In this document: piece by piece, positions 34,961 to 45,304 of the stretch
How positions within the stretch are numbered: position 1 is the first letter of the stretch
How the letters are laid out: the number at the start of each line of letters is the position of its first letter
From: Semisulcospira habei
Lineage: Eukaryota > Mollusca > Gastropoda > Semisulcospiridae
DNA length: 64,000 nucleotides
Assembly (NCBI GenBank): GCA_036245525.1
Contig: BTPG01000003.1
Coordinates: 139,152,212-139,216,211, forward strand
Reading direction: 5' to 3'
Position numbers and translations under genes: made by a program
Notes under the pieces: model-generated
The model's database searches: none
The model's input: only the letters and a program-made list of their open reading frames with translations
What the model was told of the DNA's origin: nothing

Positions 34961-37152
34961 GAACCAAATAATGGTAAAAGTCCGACACCTCATGTCTAAG
35001 CTTGACCGGTTCTGAAAGACCCCCACCTCAATTCAGGTATGTTATGAATAGACTTGTTCTGAAAAAAAAAAAATTTAAAGGGCCTACAATTATTAACATT
35101 TTTCATTTCTGACTAGCTTGCCTTTTTAAACTGAGTCTAAGACCCTCACGAGCCTAGATTTTTATAAGTGGACACAGGTCAGATCCTCAAGAGTCTCGGA
35201 CTCCAGGCATAACCCGTGTTTGCAACTATTAGTCTACTTTTTTTTGTTAGCTCTCTCCTAGCGAGTATGTTGGCGGGTCTTATCTAATATTATTTTACTG
35301 CAGTACAATTTCTGAAACGGTGACTGCCGTGTTTGTACACAGTTAGTACAAGGTCGACACTCCACCGTTTTATTAAAACAGTACTGACACATTGACACAC
35401 ACACACATACACATACACACATACACACACACACACACACATACACACACACACACAAACACATAAATAAACATACACGTACACACACACAAACACATAA
35501 ACACACACACACACACACTCACACACACATACATATACACACATATACATATACACAAACACATATATATACACTAACACAGACACAAACAAAATAGGCA
35601 CACATACAGCCAACTACTAACCGGTATGACAGAGCAGCCGCCATTGCTCAGCCGGATATTTTTGAAATTCCATGAATGGATTAGAGCACTATGTATGGAT
35701 TAAAAGAATCGATCCGGTTTTATGTGAGCATGAAAAAGGTTTCTGACTTTTCAGAACGTGAAATTTCTAGCGCTCCAACACGTAGACACGTAGACTCGTA
35801 GAACAGGTTCTGTGAGGTGTCTCGGTTTTCTGCGTACTGCAGTGCCGGTACGGCGCGCACACACACACACGCACACGCACGCGCACACACACGCACACGC
35901 ACACACGCACACGCACGCGCACACACGCGCGCACACACACACACACGCGCGCACACACACATATGTACACACACGCATGTACAGACACACGGAAATACCT
36001 CGGACACACACAATAGCTCTCTCTCTTTCCACCTCACACAGAGAGAGGCCTGTCATAAAGACAGTAATCATAATACCTTTTACCCTTGCTGGTTTAGGTC
36101 TGTGCTTATGTCAACTGACAAACACTAGTAAATCTCTGCCCTTAACGCCACACACCACATGTCACAGTTGAGGTAAGGGACATATCTTTTTAAATGCAGC
36201 AGGCTTATAGCTGAGAGGTGTCAGCTTAATACATCCCGTCGTCAACAAGTCATGCATTTGTGGAGTGACGCATGCGGGTAAAACCACCTGTGGCTGAGAC
36301 TCCTCATACAAATCACTCAAGTACACAATCCACGCTAGTTAGCCTCAGGCTTTAAGAAAAAAGCCATTTATACCATTATTTCTGAGTCAATACCCTAAAA
36401 ACATGGCTATAAGAAACATTGTTAGCGAGTGTGTGCACGCACTTGTAAAAAAACATTTAAGCAGGTGTTAAAGTGACAAAAAGTAATTACAAAATAATGT
36501 TTAATTTGGTTTTATAAAAAAACAAATCACTCATTGTTTTAACAAAATCAAATAACAACATTTTTATTCTATTATCTATTGTAATTATTTACACAATTTG
36601 TTATTTAATTTTGACAAAAAATGTACTTTAGTCAAGAATTAAAGCATAATTTAATAGAGCAAGGGAAGTAACTTTTTTGTCTTGCTGAAATTTTTACACA
36701 ATTACTTCCCTTGTATAAACCTGTACTCAAAGGAAAAAGTAATCTGAAATAAGGGGTGATTCCTTCCTTTTTCTGGTGCTCAAGTTATGGGTAAAATTAT
36801 CAAGTTACTGTCTATGTTACTGTCTAGGTGTTTCATTTGGCTCACACTTGGCCAGGGTGTGATTTATAATTTAATGCAAAGCCAATAATCTCCAATACTG
36901 TGTCAGGTTTGTTTGCTTAAAAGGACAGGGTTATTGTACATGACACCACAATTGAAATCTGTGAAACATGTCATTTATAAGCCCACTGAGAGAGACACAA
37001 TATTGGTCTGGGGTAAACTCAAAAACTATTGGCTACATTTTGCTGAATGGTACAAACGTATAAAGTTACTATTAATGTACTTCCTAGGAAACATGATTTT
37101 GCTTGATAACAATTTTTGTTTTTTGTTTTTAATTTTTTTAATTACATTATAA
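34961..37152. other. Gene-poor left arm of the Polinton
   Basis: Contains (CA)n microsatellites at about 35,395-35,600 and 35,850-35,970 and AT-rich sequence at 36,400-37,150. A frame of up to 79 codons at 36,913-37,152 with a hydrophobic end is possible but unsupported. No protease or transposase similarity was seen. Confidence 0.55.
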
Positions 37153-37680
37153 ATGAACCAAGACGAACTCCTTCTATTAAATGATATCAATGCTGTAGAA
37201 AACAAAGACTTAGACTCCAAAAAACAGCGGCTTTTGTCTGTGATTGTCTCAGGCAAATCAAAGGCTTATCTGGGTAGACAATACATGACAGAGGATATTG
37301 AATCTCTAAGCTCTGATGAACTAATCAAGCTTCATTCTAAATATGAAAACCACATTGCCTCACTAATGACTCGTGATTTGAGTCGATCTCTTGTATGCCT
37401 ATACACAAAAGCAGTGAGTCACTTTCTACCTGTGGATAGTGACAGTCTATCACACGACCTTGAAAGCAATCCTATTGTTTCAAGTTCAATTGGCAAATTA
37501 GCATGTGTCATGTTTTACAAGTTTGGAAATTACCTTGCACCTGTCGTAACCCTTCTTGTTACTGGGAGTCATATTGATTTTTCAAAAATAAATTTTACTG
37601 CAGAAGAAAATGGACGAAACCCAGATGACTCCACAACCGAACCCCGACCCTGTTTTGACACAGGTTCAAACTGTGACTAA
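37153..37680 (+). CDS. Conserved Polinton small protein (175 aa)
   Basis: First gene of the rightward block. ATG at 37,153 is directly preceded by TTATAA. The N-terminal half is charged and helical-looking (SLSSDELIKLHSKYENHIASL); residues about 110-150 are more hydrophobic (KLACVMFYKFGNYLAPVVTLLVTG, read in parts). This pattern (a helix-rich N-terminus and a YLAP-type hydrophobic C-terminus) recurs in Polintons of this gene arrangement as far as I recall, but no function is known to me. Its last 71 bases overlap the next gene in another frame, indicating coupled, virus-like packing. A virion or assembly role is a guess from context. Confidence 0.75.
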   Translation: MNQDELLLLNDINAVENKDLDSKKQRLLSVIVSGKSKAYLGRQYMTEDIESLSSDELIKLHSKYENHIASLMTRDLSRSLVCLYTKAVSHFLPVDSDSLSHDLESNPIVSSSIGKLACVMFYKFGNYLAPVVTLLVTGSHIDFSKINFTAEENGRNPDDSTTEPRPCFDTGSNCD

Positions 37681-38083
37681 GGTTAAAAGTCCAGGAAGGG
37701 TTGAGGCTGGAAAGAGAGTAGCTGCATTGAACAAACAAAGAAAGTTAGAACTACTGCAAAAGGTACATGTAACTGACCCACCGTCAATAACATCATTGGT
37801 GTCACTACCGTCAGGACAGCCAGGATCAACACACCCTCATCAAAGTGAGAGACAAACAACTAAGTCTGACCCCCGCCCTGACCCTGACCCCGAACCTCAA
37901 TCAACAAAATATATAATTGCCGGATTTGTTGTCGGATTTGGTTACGTAGGGTATCAATTATACAAAAAATACAAACCACAGACTCGTACAGTGACCAAAA
38001 AATCAGACACTCCAAAAACAAAACCAGAAGTCGCCACATTACCAGTAACATCCAAAGCCGTTGACCCATTTTATATGCAGTAA
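37610..38083 (+). CDS. Single-pass membrane protein of the Polinton (157 aa)
   Basis: Starts inside the preceding gene (+1 frame). It has a basic segment with VEAGKRVAALNKQRKLELL at about residues 31-50, a Pro/Asp-rich linker (DPRPDPDPEP), one membrane segment YIIAGFVVGFGYVGYQLY at about 101-118, a basic stop-transfer KKYK, and the C-terminal end DPFYMQ. A basic N-terminal domain, a single membrane span and a DPFYM-like terminus recur in related elements from memory. It may be a minor virion or membrane component. Function unknown. Confidence 0.78.
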   Translation: MDETQMTPQPNPDPVLTQVQTVTKVKSPGRVEAGKRVAALNKQRKLELLQKVHVTDPPSITSLVSLPSGQPGSTHPHQSERQTTKSDPRPDPDPEPQSTKYIIAGFVVGFGYVGYQLYKKYKPQTRTVTKKSDTPKTKPEVATLPVTSKAVDPFYMQ

Positions 38084-38119
38084 ATAAAAATATTATTTTA
38101 ATTTTTCTTGCCTTAGAAA

Positions 38120-38350
38120 ATGAATGACTCAAAGAACATGATGAACCTTGTGTATCACTCTGCCGTAATCAGTGGATTAGCAGTAGCTTATTCTATGCTG
38201 GGGAAAAGTCTACTCAAAATGAAATCAGCAGACTTGAGTAGACTTGATTTCGAAGACAGTGCTAAGCTAATTGTAGTTGTCACAGCGTCGATTGCGACAA
38301 AAGATTTTCTTGTCAAGCAGGGAATTATTCCAGAAAATGTTTCTATGTAA
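38120..38350 (+). CDS. Small hydrophobic Polinton protein (76 aa)
   Basis: Short protein with two hydrophobic helices: residues about 8-26 (LVYHSAVISGLAVAYSMLG) and about 50-62 (LIVVVTASIATKDF). It ends KQGIIPENVSM. A polypyrimidine stretch ending in AG precedes the ATG. It sits 36 bases after the previous stop and 11 bases before the next ATG. Small proteins with a YHSA...KQGIIP layout occupy this position in related elements as I recall. Probably membrane-associated; role unknown. Confidence 0.78.
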   Translation: MNDSKNMMNLVYHSAVISGLAVAYSMLGKSLLKMKSADLSRLDFEDSAKLIVVVTASIATKDFLVKQGIIPENVSM

Positions 38351-38361
38351 ATAAAAATAAT

Positions 38362-38796
38362 ATGGCGACGATAGCTATTATGATAGGAGGAGCGATGGTT
38401 AACGCTCTGGCATTTAGTGGCTCTAATTATCTCTTTTCAAAAATGGGTAGAGAAGAATCAGCAGAAGAAATGAAACGTCACAATGAGGCGTCAGAAAAAT
38501 TAGCACAAGCTCAACAAGAATATGAAAAGAATAGAATTGAGAAACTTGATTTCATCAATGAAAAACTCAGGCTTGAAGGCCACGCACAACATACGTTTTC
38601 AAATACAGACGAAGCAATCAGGGAATATTTTCTTGTCACAGGTGAAGACATGTCTATCCCGAAACCAAAACTAAGTGACTATTACAAACCAAGCACACAA
38701 CAAAGAAACGGGGAGATAATCTTTGTTCTAGTGGGAATGACATTTGTTTATTTTACAGGAGTTTTCATTGCTAGAAAAAATGGCAGCCGAAAATAA
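38362..38796 (+). CDS. Conserved Polinton membrane protein (144 aa)
   Basis: An N-terminal hydrophobic segment (TIAIMIGGAMVNALAFSGSN, residues 3-22) is followed by a charged coiled-coil-like region at about 28-75 (EEMKRHNEASEKLAQAQQEY, KNRIEKLDFINEKL), a YYKPS segment at about 107-111, and a second membrane span at about 120-136 (FVLVGMTFVYFTGVFIA). The start is immediately preceded by AATAAAAATAAT. The 3' end overlaps the integrase start by 17 bases. This protein is recognisable in many Polintons as an unannotated gene next to integrase. It might be a virion membrane or scaffold component, by inference. Confidence 0.82.
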   Translation: MATIAIMIGGAMVNALAFSGSNYLFSKMGREESAEEMKRHNEASEKLAQAQQEYEKNRIEKLDFINEKLRLEGHAQHTFSNTDEAIREYFLVTGEDMSIPKPKLSDYYKPSTQQRNGEIIFVLVGMTFVYFTGVFIARKNGSRK

Positions 38797-39754
38797 ACTA
38801 TCAAAAATATATTACTCTCCATCAGGCTATTGGAAAGGGCAAACAGCTATTCAGAAATTACATGCCGCTGTGGGCGGAGATATAACACTCAATCAAGTCA
38901 AGCAATGGTTACAGAGACAAGCAATTTGGCAGATATATCTTCCTGCTCCAAGAAAGATAACAAGACCCCATTTTGAAAACACTACCCCCAATGACACACA
39001 CCAAATGGACCTCCTGTTCCTACCACATGACACAATAAGAAAGAAACGATACAAGTATGCATTAACTGTTGTAGACATTGCTTCAAGGTACAAAGACGCT
39101 GAACCCATATCTGACAAAACTGCTAACACTGTTGCTACAGCATTAACAAAAATATATGGTCGAGGCCCTTTAAGATACCCCAGACTTGTACAAGTTGATG
39201 ATGGATCAGAATTCAAAGGTGCAGTTAATCAGTTATTTGCAAAGCATGGTGTACTGGTCAGACGTGGTATTCCAGGCGTGCACAGATCGCAGGCAATTGT
39301 TGAAAACTTTAACAAACAGTTATCGGAAAGACTTTTCAGTTACCAGTATTCTAAGGAACTCATGCATGACACCCGTAACACTGAATGGGTAAAGAGATTA
39401 CCACATGTGATAAAAGCAATGAATAACGAAGGACACCCTAAGCCTGCTGATGCTATTAAATTGAAAACAATTACAGAGCCAAAAACAGGACCAACCCCGG
39501 CACCGCTTGCGCCAGACACAAGTTTATTTACTAAACAGGTAAGATATTTATATCAACCAGGTGAAGCTGAGAACGACGACAGACGCAGGTCGACAGACCC
39601 CATATGGTCAACATCCGTTCATAATATAAAAAAAATAATTCCCGGCGCAGACGCAACAATATATTACCTGTATGACCCTGCACCCCAGAGGGCATTTGTC
39701 AGAGAAGAATTACAGATTATTCCCCCAGACACCGTTACTCATTTCAGTAACTAA
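38780..39754 (+). CDS. INT: Retroviral-type (DDE) integrase
   Basis: Catalyses insertion of the linear element DNA into the host genome, by family knowledge. The start is taken at ATG 38,780 (MAAENKLSKIYYSPSGYWKG); a longer open frame from 38,744 lacks an ATG. Residues 1-65 form the N-terminal region (SPSGYWKG, AIQKLHAAVGG). The catalytic triad is visible: D77 in HQMDLLFL, D140 in QVDDGSEFKG, and E175 in QAIVENFNKQL, with about 34 residues between the last two. A C-terminal region (YLYQPGEAENDDRR..., FVREELQII) follows. At 324 aa it is the expected size. It has no stops or frame breaks. The 3' end overlaps the convergent polymerase gene by 45 bases. Confidence 0.95.
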   Translation: MAAENKLSKIYYSPSGYWKGQTAIQKLHAAVGGDITLNQVKQWLQRQAIWQIYLPAPRKITRPHFENTTPNDTHQMDLLFLPHDTIRKKRYKYALTVVDIASRYKDAEPISDKTANTVATALTKIYGRGPLRYPRLVQVDDGSEFKGAVNQLFAKHGVLVRRGIPGVHRSQAIVENFNKQLSERLFSYQYSKELMHDTRNTEWVKRLPHVIKAMNNEGHPKPADAIKLKTITEPKTGPTPAPLAPDTSLFTKQVRYLYQPGEAENDDRRRSTDPIWSTSVHNIKKIIPGADATIYYLYDPAPQRAFVREELQIIPPDTVTHFSN

Positions 39755-42700
39755 GTCGTCAATTAATTCATCAACCAGTTCATCACAAATGTCTTCAGAT
39801 AACTTGAGCCTGTAATGACCTGGTGCATAAGCTTTCTCTTTACTATGAAACACTCGTTTTGTGTCCCCAACTGCCAGTGATTTCTTATGTGTTTGGATCA
39901 TTTCAAGATTATGTTTATTTGATCTCAGTGACTTGTTTGGATAATCAGGCATCAATGCACCATCTAACACTTGCTTGTAATGTTCATGACGTATGTCTTT
40001 ATTTTTTATTGCTGTTTTCTTGATACCTTTGGCTTTCGACTGACTACCTTTCTGGTGCAGTATAGAATACATTTTTGATCTCAGTCCAACATACTCAACT
40101 ATAGGCACACCATTTAGTTCATCCTTAAACTTACCAGGCACTTTCTTGTTTTGTGTACTATACAGTGGATGATCTTTAGGATAGTCAGACGTGTCATACA
40201 TGTGTAACTCTGTTTTCATGTCTTCGTAAAAGTCTTCAGTACACACATCAATGATCATAGAGTCAGTGTCAGTGTATAACAGACGGCAGTCAGGATACTT
40301 TGGTTTGAAGTAATCATAATAAAATTCAAGCATCAACAGTTTTGATAACTCAAGAATTGCCATACCAATGAATACTGGCTTGTCCAGTTTAACAATCTTT
40401 TTTTTGAGTGACACTGCATACAATGATGAATGAAACTCTTTGTACCCTGTGTACTGTGGCTTACCTGTAAGTTTAATTGCGCCCAATTCAGTTGTAACAA
40501 GTCTCACATCTTTTCTGTGATGAGGATTTTCCATTGTCTTGCCAAAACAGGCATTGTTCATAAGCTTAAAGAAGTCTTTGTCAAATGCAGTGTTGCCGTC
40601 TCTGGCACGAAGGGTTGTGTTCTTCATTATGTAATCTTTCATGAAAGCACTCTGATCAAATTGAATTCCTCTGTGAACTTTCTTTAGTACTAACCCGTGT
40701 CTGATGTAAAACTGCAACAAGCGGTAGTGACAAACATAATTGAATTTGTCATTCAAATTTGGCACAAGTTTAGTGTCTTCTTTTTTCCCTGTCATACTCA
40801 TTTTTTCAACAGCTAATGGATAATCATTATGGTAATCATGTAGATGGTGTGGGTACTCTAGGTCTACTTCAAAGATCCAACCCTTCGCGTCGTTTCGATC
40901 AAGATTTATAATATTGTTAGTTAACCCTGACTCTGTTACATCATACTGTGACAAATCATGCAGACAAAAGTTTTTCAAGGGCAATAACTCACACATTGCC
41001 CAGCCATACAAATTATTAGCGTCCAAGTACGTAATGAATGACCTTGACCCTGGGCTTGAGGGGTCAAACCCCCGGTCAAGGTCACCATGACCGTCCAGAT
41101 ATTTATTATTTGCTCTGGCGTAGTTATTTGCTGCAATACTAATGCCTCCCCTCAATCCACGTTCTACCATTTCACCCATCGTACGATCAGACAACAGGTC
41201 TATAGATATCTTACTGGATTTCAAAAATGCATCCCACGTCATGCCAGGACTAGTTATGTAGCAGGCTGGGTCAAGTCTGTAGTGCAACAAACCCTTCTCA
41301 CGGTAACTTTCAAATACGTCTGCTAGCAAGCAAACGTCAGCCTTCAAGTACTGGTCGTGATAGTCACCAATTGTCTGACATCCTAATTTGCCCCACGCAT
41401 CAAGAGCGTGTTGATATTCAGAGTCAGAAATACCTTTGCCAGTTAGTGTAGAATAAAATTTCTCTTTTGGTGGCAGTCTTGTTTCCTCAAACACAACCCA
41501 GTGATCAATGTACTCATACGGATAAACACCTTTCTTAATCAAGTCTGGCTCAAAATATTTACTTGTTATTGGATACTCAGTCAGTCCTTCTGCCAGACTA
41601 GCCAACCCTAAAGACAAATGTTGCATGGAGTCATAAAATGCTAATTTGTCTAACCTAAAAGTTAAGTATTTCTCAGTTGTCTGGGCAATACAACTTATGT
41701 TTTTGTACGACTCATCTACAGCCTGCATGATAATGTGTGAATCATATCCTTTGAGATTGTGGAAAAAGATTGGTAACTTATATGTCTTGGGATCTGTTTT
41801 TAATAATAAGTTACAATTGTTATGTGCAGCACCCCTGTAACGTCCAGTTATGTGATCATGGTCACGAACTTTATCACCCCCCAGAGGCTGTTCACAAATC
41901 CAACACGACTCAGCTGTATCAAATTTTAATTTGTCTTCTTCTGTCATCACCAGAGGCATCTGACATGTTGTGAGATACTGTACTACCTGACTATACAGAT
42001 GTCTCATTTCTGTTAAAAACAGACATGCTGCATTTTCACCCCTGTAGATAACAGGCTCTGAATGAAGACCGTCTGACCTAACAATAATGTATCCAAAAGA
42101 ACACACCACTTGGTCACTCAGTTTTATAGTCTTTGGTAATGACTCTGGAACAGGACCGTCATACGGAACTACTAATGATTCAAAATCTGCGTACACTACA
42201 AACGACAGCTTTTGCTGATTCCCATAGTTCTTAAAATACACTTGACTACCAGGCTCTGGATACTTAAGTACAGTTTGAATGTCATCAGCTGACCTGCAGT
42301 GTAAAACATGTTTGTGTGCCACAGCAATAGAGGAAAACCTCTGTAAACATCTATTACAAAATTCCTGTTTGCCCTTGTGTTTTGTTGTATGATTATGAAT
42401 TAGACGTGACATATTCCTAATAATTGTGTAGTGAAAGTTATTGTCATCTCCGATTAGCAACATGTCAACATGCTTATTTTCTGACTGGCCATAGGTTGGT
42501 GCCAGTGCTGATACTCTAATGGGTTGTAACTTGTCAACAGACACATTATCCCACACAAACACATTTACAGATATGCCAGGATTTAATTTTTCAAACAAGT
42601 CTATGTCCTCTATTTTAACAGGGAACTCAATGCCACTAAAATCGAGTTCGTTTACAAATTTGGTGTAGTTAGAAACACGTTCAGGTTTTATTTTTACAAA

Positions 42701-43207
42701 GTGTAGTTTAGCAAGCACACACCACATGAAACAATAGTTGTCATTGTTCTGAATGTTAACAACAGCCTTTTTGTTTACTACTTCTGTTGGCAGTGGCAAC
42801 CATGCTTTACCTAATATAGGATGATACCTAGACTGCTTTAGTTGCAGTTCATGTACATGTCCTTCGTGCCAACCAGACCCCTTCATTCTTGCACTGTCAA
42901 TCGCCTGGAGGAAGTCTGGTAATAGTCTGTCTCTAAACACGTTCTCCACCTCCGGTTCTCTTCTTGTGTTAACAGTGTGTTGTCTTGTTGATATGTACGA
43001 AACAATCACCTCACCGTCGACCCTAGTGAATTCGATTTTTGCAACAATCTGAATCTTTACACTGCCTGTAAGAAGATTTTGTTGTATGACAGAAAAAGAG
43101 TTTTCTATTGATTCATAGACATTATTAGTATTGGATATGGGTAAGTTTGTTGTGTGAAACACGTTTCTTAAACCAGATGAGCCAGGGTTTTGAACATTGT
43201 CCGTCAT
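39710..43207 (-). CDS. POLB: Protein-primed family B DNA polymerase
   Basis: Replicates the element. It is 1,165 aa and uninterrupted. Exonuclease motifs: YADFES at about residue 339, FHNLKGYD at about 480, and the ADVCLLADVF region at about 622. Polymerase motifs: YLDANNLYGWAM at about 727, LMNNACFGK at about 882 (the KxxNxxYG equivalent), and YTDTDSM at about 977. Between Exo I and Exo II lies a CWIC...VRDHDHITGRYRGAAHNNC segment (about 434-465), resembling an HNH/endonuclease-VII fold. A C2H2-like CNRC...HKHVLHC lies at about 282-303. The N-terminal ~250 residues carry a conserved NIQNNDNYCFMWCVLA segment of unknown role. ATG 43,207 follows AATAAA directly. The 3' end overlaps integrase. 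Terminal protein was not separately identified. Confidence 0.97.
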   Translation of the reverse strand: MTDNVQNPGSSGLRNVFHTTNLPISNTNNVYESIENSFSVIQQNLLTGSVKIQIVAKIEFTRVDGEVIVSYISTRQHTVNTRREPEVENVFRDRLLPDFLQAIDSARMKGSGWHEGHVHELQLKQSRYHPILGKAWLPLPTEVVNKKAVVNIQNNDNYCFMWCVLAKLHFVKIKPERVSNYTKFVNELDFSGIEFPVKIEDIDLFEKLNPGISVNVFVWDNVSVDKLQPIRVSALAPTYGQSENKHVDMLLIGDDNNFHYTIIRNMSRLIHNHTTKHKGKQEFCNRCLQRFSSIAVAHKHVLHCRSADDIQTVLKYPEPGSQVYFKNYGNQQKLSFVVYADFESLVVPYDGPVPESLPKTIKLSDQVVCSFGYIIVRSDGLHSEPVIYRGENAACLFLTEMRHLYSQVVQYLTTCQMPLVMTEEDKLKFDTAESCWICEQPLGGDKVRDHDHITGRYRGAAHNNCNLLLKTDPKTYKLPIFFHNLKGYDSHIIMQAVDESYKNISCIAQTTEKYLTFRLDKLAFYDSMQHLSLGLASLAEGLTEYPITSKYFEPDLIKKGVYPYEYIDHWVVFEETRLPPKEKFYSTLTGKGISDSEYQHALDAWGKLGCQTIGDYHDQYLKADVCLLADVFESYREKGLLHYRLDPACYITSPGMTWDAFLKSSKISIDLLSDRTMGEMVERGLRGGISIAANNYARANNKYLDGHGDLDRGFDPSSPGSRSFITYLDANNLYGWAMCELLPLKNFCLHDLSQYDVTESGLTNNIINLDRNDAKGWIFEVDLEYPHHLHDYHNDYPLAVEKMSMTGKKEDTKLVPNLNDKFNYVCHYRLLQFYIRHGLVLKKVHRGIQFDQSAFMKDYIMKNTTLRARDGNTAFDKDFFKLMNNACFGKTMENPHHRKDVRLVTTELGAIKLTGKPQYTGYKEFHSSLYAVSLKKKIVKLDKPVFIGMAILELSKLLMLEFYYDYFKPKYPDCRLLYTDTDSMIIDVCTEDFYEDMKTELHMYDTSDYPKDHPLYSTQNKKVPGKFKDELNGVPIVEYVGLRSKMYSILHQKGSQSKAKGIKKTAIKNKDIRHEHYKQVLDGALMPDYPNKSLRSNKHNLEMIQTHKKSLAVGDTKRVFHSKEKAYAPGHYRLKLSEDICDELVDELIDDLVTEMSNGVWGNNL

Positions 43208-43244
43208 TTTTATTTGTCCGACAAAATAATAAATGAAAAAAATA

Positions 43245-43589
43245 TTACTGCTGGCTCACCTTGTGTAATACCACTTTATTAACTGTAACACTGTCAATAT
43301 AAACATTTAGTTTGCGTAGTTGCTTAAATATGCTATAACAAACTTCCCCTAACCAGCCATAGTTGGTATCATCAACTTTAAAAGTAGGTGTCTTTAAATC
43401 AACTGTCATGTGCTCCACATTTGGATGCTCATCGACATAATCCAAAGTCACACTATATGTAGCATATATTTCTGATGGTGCTGAAAGGCTTATGTTAGTC
43501 TGTTTGGGTAATATTAAGTCAGTAAAATGCATAACATCTTTGAAACAGTGTGAGATATCAAGCACTTGTATGATTTGTCCGTCTGTCAT
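43245..43589 (-). CDS. Uncharacterised Polinton protein (114 aa)
   Basis: Lies between ATPase and polymerase on the leftward strand. It begins MTDGQIIQVLDISHCFKDVM. Predicted mainly beta with a short helical end; no membrane segment, no metal motif. The start codon context (TTTGTCCAATAAAAATGAC) is nearly the same as that of the polymerase gene 37 bases downstream (GTCGGACAAATAAAAATGAC), supporting both starts. No function can be assigned. Confidence 0.7.
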   Translation of the reverse strand: MTDGQIIQVLDISHCFKDVMHFTDLILPKQTNISLSAPSEIYATYSVTLDYVDEHPNVEHMTVDLKTPTFKVDDTNYGWLGEVCYSIFKQLRKLNVYIDSVTVNKVVLHKVSQQ

Positions 43590-43625
43590 TTTTATTGGAC
43601 AAACAAAAGAATAAATTAATTTACA

Positions 43626-44238
43626 TCAATTTACTAACCCATACCCTGTGGGCTGATCTGTCTTTAAAATGAGCTTTAGATGCTTAGTTGATTTCAGTTT
43701 ATTTTTCACATCATCACTGTTCATGTTTATTTGGGATGACATCATTTTCTCTGAGACAGTCTTCAAAGCTGTCACGGTCCTTGCAGTAAAACAAACAGAT
43801 AAACTTTAACTGTTCTCGAAAATCTTTCAGTACAGCATTATATTTCTGAGTGAGAATCCATACACTAACATTTGCATGTCTGCCACTGAAAGCAAGTTCT
43901 GCTAGAGTGTTTCTCTTCTTGACAATGTCTTTCTCTGCAGAACAGTCATCAACAATAAACAAAGTTGGCTGTCCTTCAAATTGCTTGTAAAAATATTGTA
44001 GGTAGTCATTCAGTTTTTTCTCAGGGTCGACTAAGTATATGTTGCTGTCAGTCCAAATGAATAAACGATTGTGATAAGCTTTGTTGTGTTTGATTGTAGG
44101 ACAAAATATTACAATGTTTTCAAAGTGGTGTATGTATCTTGTTTGTAATAGGTTAAGTACAAATTCAGTTTTACCACACCCTGTGGCGCCACAAAACAAT
44201 CCACAGTGTGGGTCAAGGGTCATTAAGCTCTGGTTCAT
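43626..44238 (-). pseudogene. ATP: Packaging ATPase (FtsK/HerA, A32-like) with a C-terminal frame break
   Basis: Family members pump DNA into capsids. ATG 44,238 (MNQSLMTLDPHCGLF) follows TATTAAA; an upstream extension to 44,274 is open but not ATG-supported by context. Walker A GATGCGKT lies at about residues 16-23, Walker B LFIVDDCSA at about 96, and a sensor-like SVWILTQK at about 130. The main frame stops at 43,714 soon after ENDVIP. In the +1 frame, 43,724-43,626 continues as a Lys-rich tail ending PTGYGLVN, the kind of C-terminus expected in this family. So one base is in excess (or two missing) near 43,728-43,735. The slippery string there does not allow -1 shifting, since that frame meets TAA at once. 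The main chain lacking the tail might still fold. It could instead be a sequencing error. Confidence 0.85.
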
Positions 44239-44257
44239 TTTAATACACAATATAATT

Positions 44258-45301
44258 TTAATATATGTGTCCACTCAGTCTACACTCTTGTATATTGAGT
44301 TGTGCGTCATATATCAGGTACAAATATATGTTAATGGCTGCAGCAGTTTCAACCTTCTTTTGTATCTGAATTGTAATCCCATCACTACCATTCTCGACAG
44401 TTCGTCCTGACCCATGAAGATAATCGTCATCTGTACTACGAAGGTCTAGCCACAGTGCATATTTGTTTGTAAGGTATTGTCCGATCCTAACATCATACAG
44501 ATGTAGATCTTTGCACGCAATGTTTGCGGGTTTATCTCTAATCCTTCCACCCGCAAAATACTTTGTGGTTTCGTCATAGTGTTGATAAGGTAACATTCCT
44601 GAAGCGTACACTTGATTAGGGCGGCCTTCAATTGTGCAGGACAAATGTGTAATCTTAGGATTGTAGAATTTTTCTGAATCCCTTTTGTATGGACTCACCG
44701 GTTCAACAAACAACATAAGAATACCTTTCAGTGACCTGGCAGGTGTGTTTAAGTTTAAGTTCCACATTGGGTCACTCTTGTCTTTGGGAATTAAACTATG
44801 TCTAATCACCCTGTCATAATAAATTGGAAGTCTTGACTGGTACTGATTTTGTATGAGTCTGGCTAGTTCAGTATGTGTGACAATTTCATATTCCAAGGAA
44901 ATGTTAGAGATCTTGTATGTTGCATCTGTGGCAGATGATTTTATAACTTTGGAGTAGTCATTGAAAGTTAGTTCAAAGCTCAGACGGTCATTCAGTGCCC
45001 CTTGGTAATAAGGCAAATGAGCTGTGAGGATTTCAAACTCAAGTGGAATGTAAAATCTGGTTCCATATGTTTCTGCTAATATAACTTCCTTTGGTACCCC
45101 AGTAGTTACCTTATCTCCAGCATTGATTCGAAGTTTACCAACATTATCAGACTGTATACCTTGGTAAACACGGTCTTCTCGTTCTTCTCTTGTGAGCCAA
45201 AGATCTTTGTAACAGTAAAATACATCTGAGTCGTCAAGACTAAACACTTCCTGCCCTTCAAGTTTTACTTTAATAGTTCTAACAATTGCTCTGCCAAGAT
45301 T
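44258..45301 (-). pseudogene. C-terminal part of the major capsid protein
   Basis: About 347 codons open from 45,301 (after a TGA at 45,302-45,304) to 44,258. No ATG occurs near its start, so the 5' part is missing. Recognisable capsid-type signature: NLGRAIVRTIKVKLEG, DSDVFYCYKDLWLTREERED, KLRINAGDK, FYIPLEFEILTAHLPYYQGA, SFELTFNDYSKVI, KYALWLDLRSTDDDYLHGSG, and INIYLYLIYDAQLNIQ near the end. This set is typical of the capsid-type gene next to ATPase in this class of Polinton (second half of a double-jelly-roll protein, by family knowledge). The corresponding N-terminal fragment probably lies at 48,978-49,967, 3.7 kb upstream. A few decayed codons (SKKNTG) just beyond the TGA suggest homology once continued. 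Confidence 0.8.
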
Positions 45302-45304
45302 TCA

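Noticed and set aside
34559..35015. MGQGHGSRSWVKV repeat protein frames
   Set aside because: All three + frames are open across the minisatellite; no start context and no conserved non-repeat portion.
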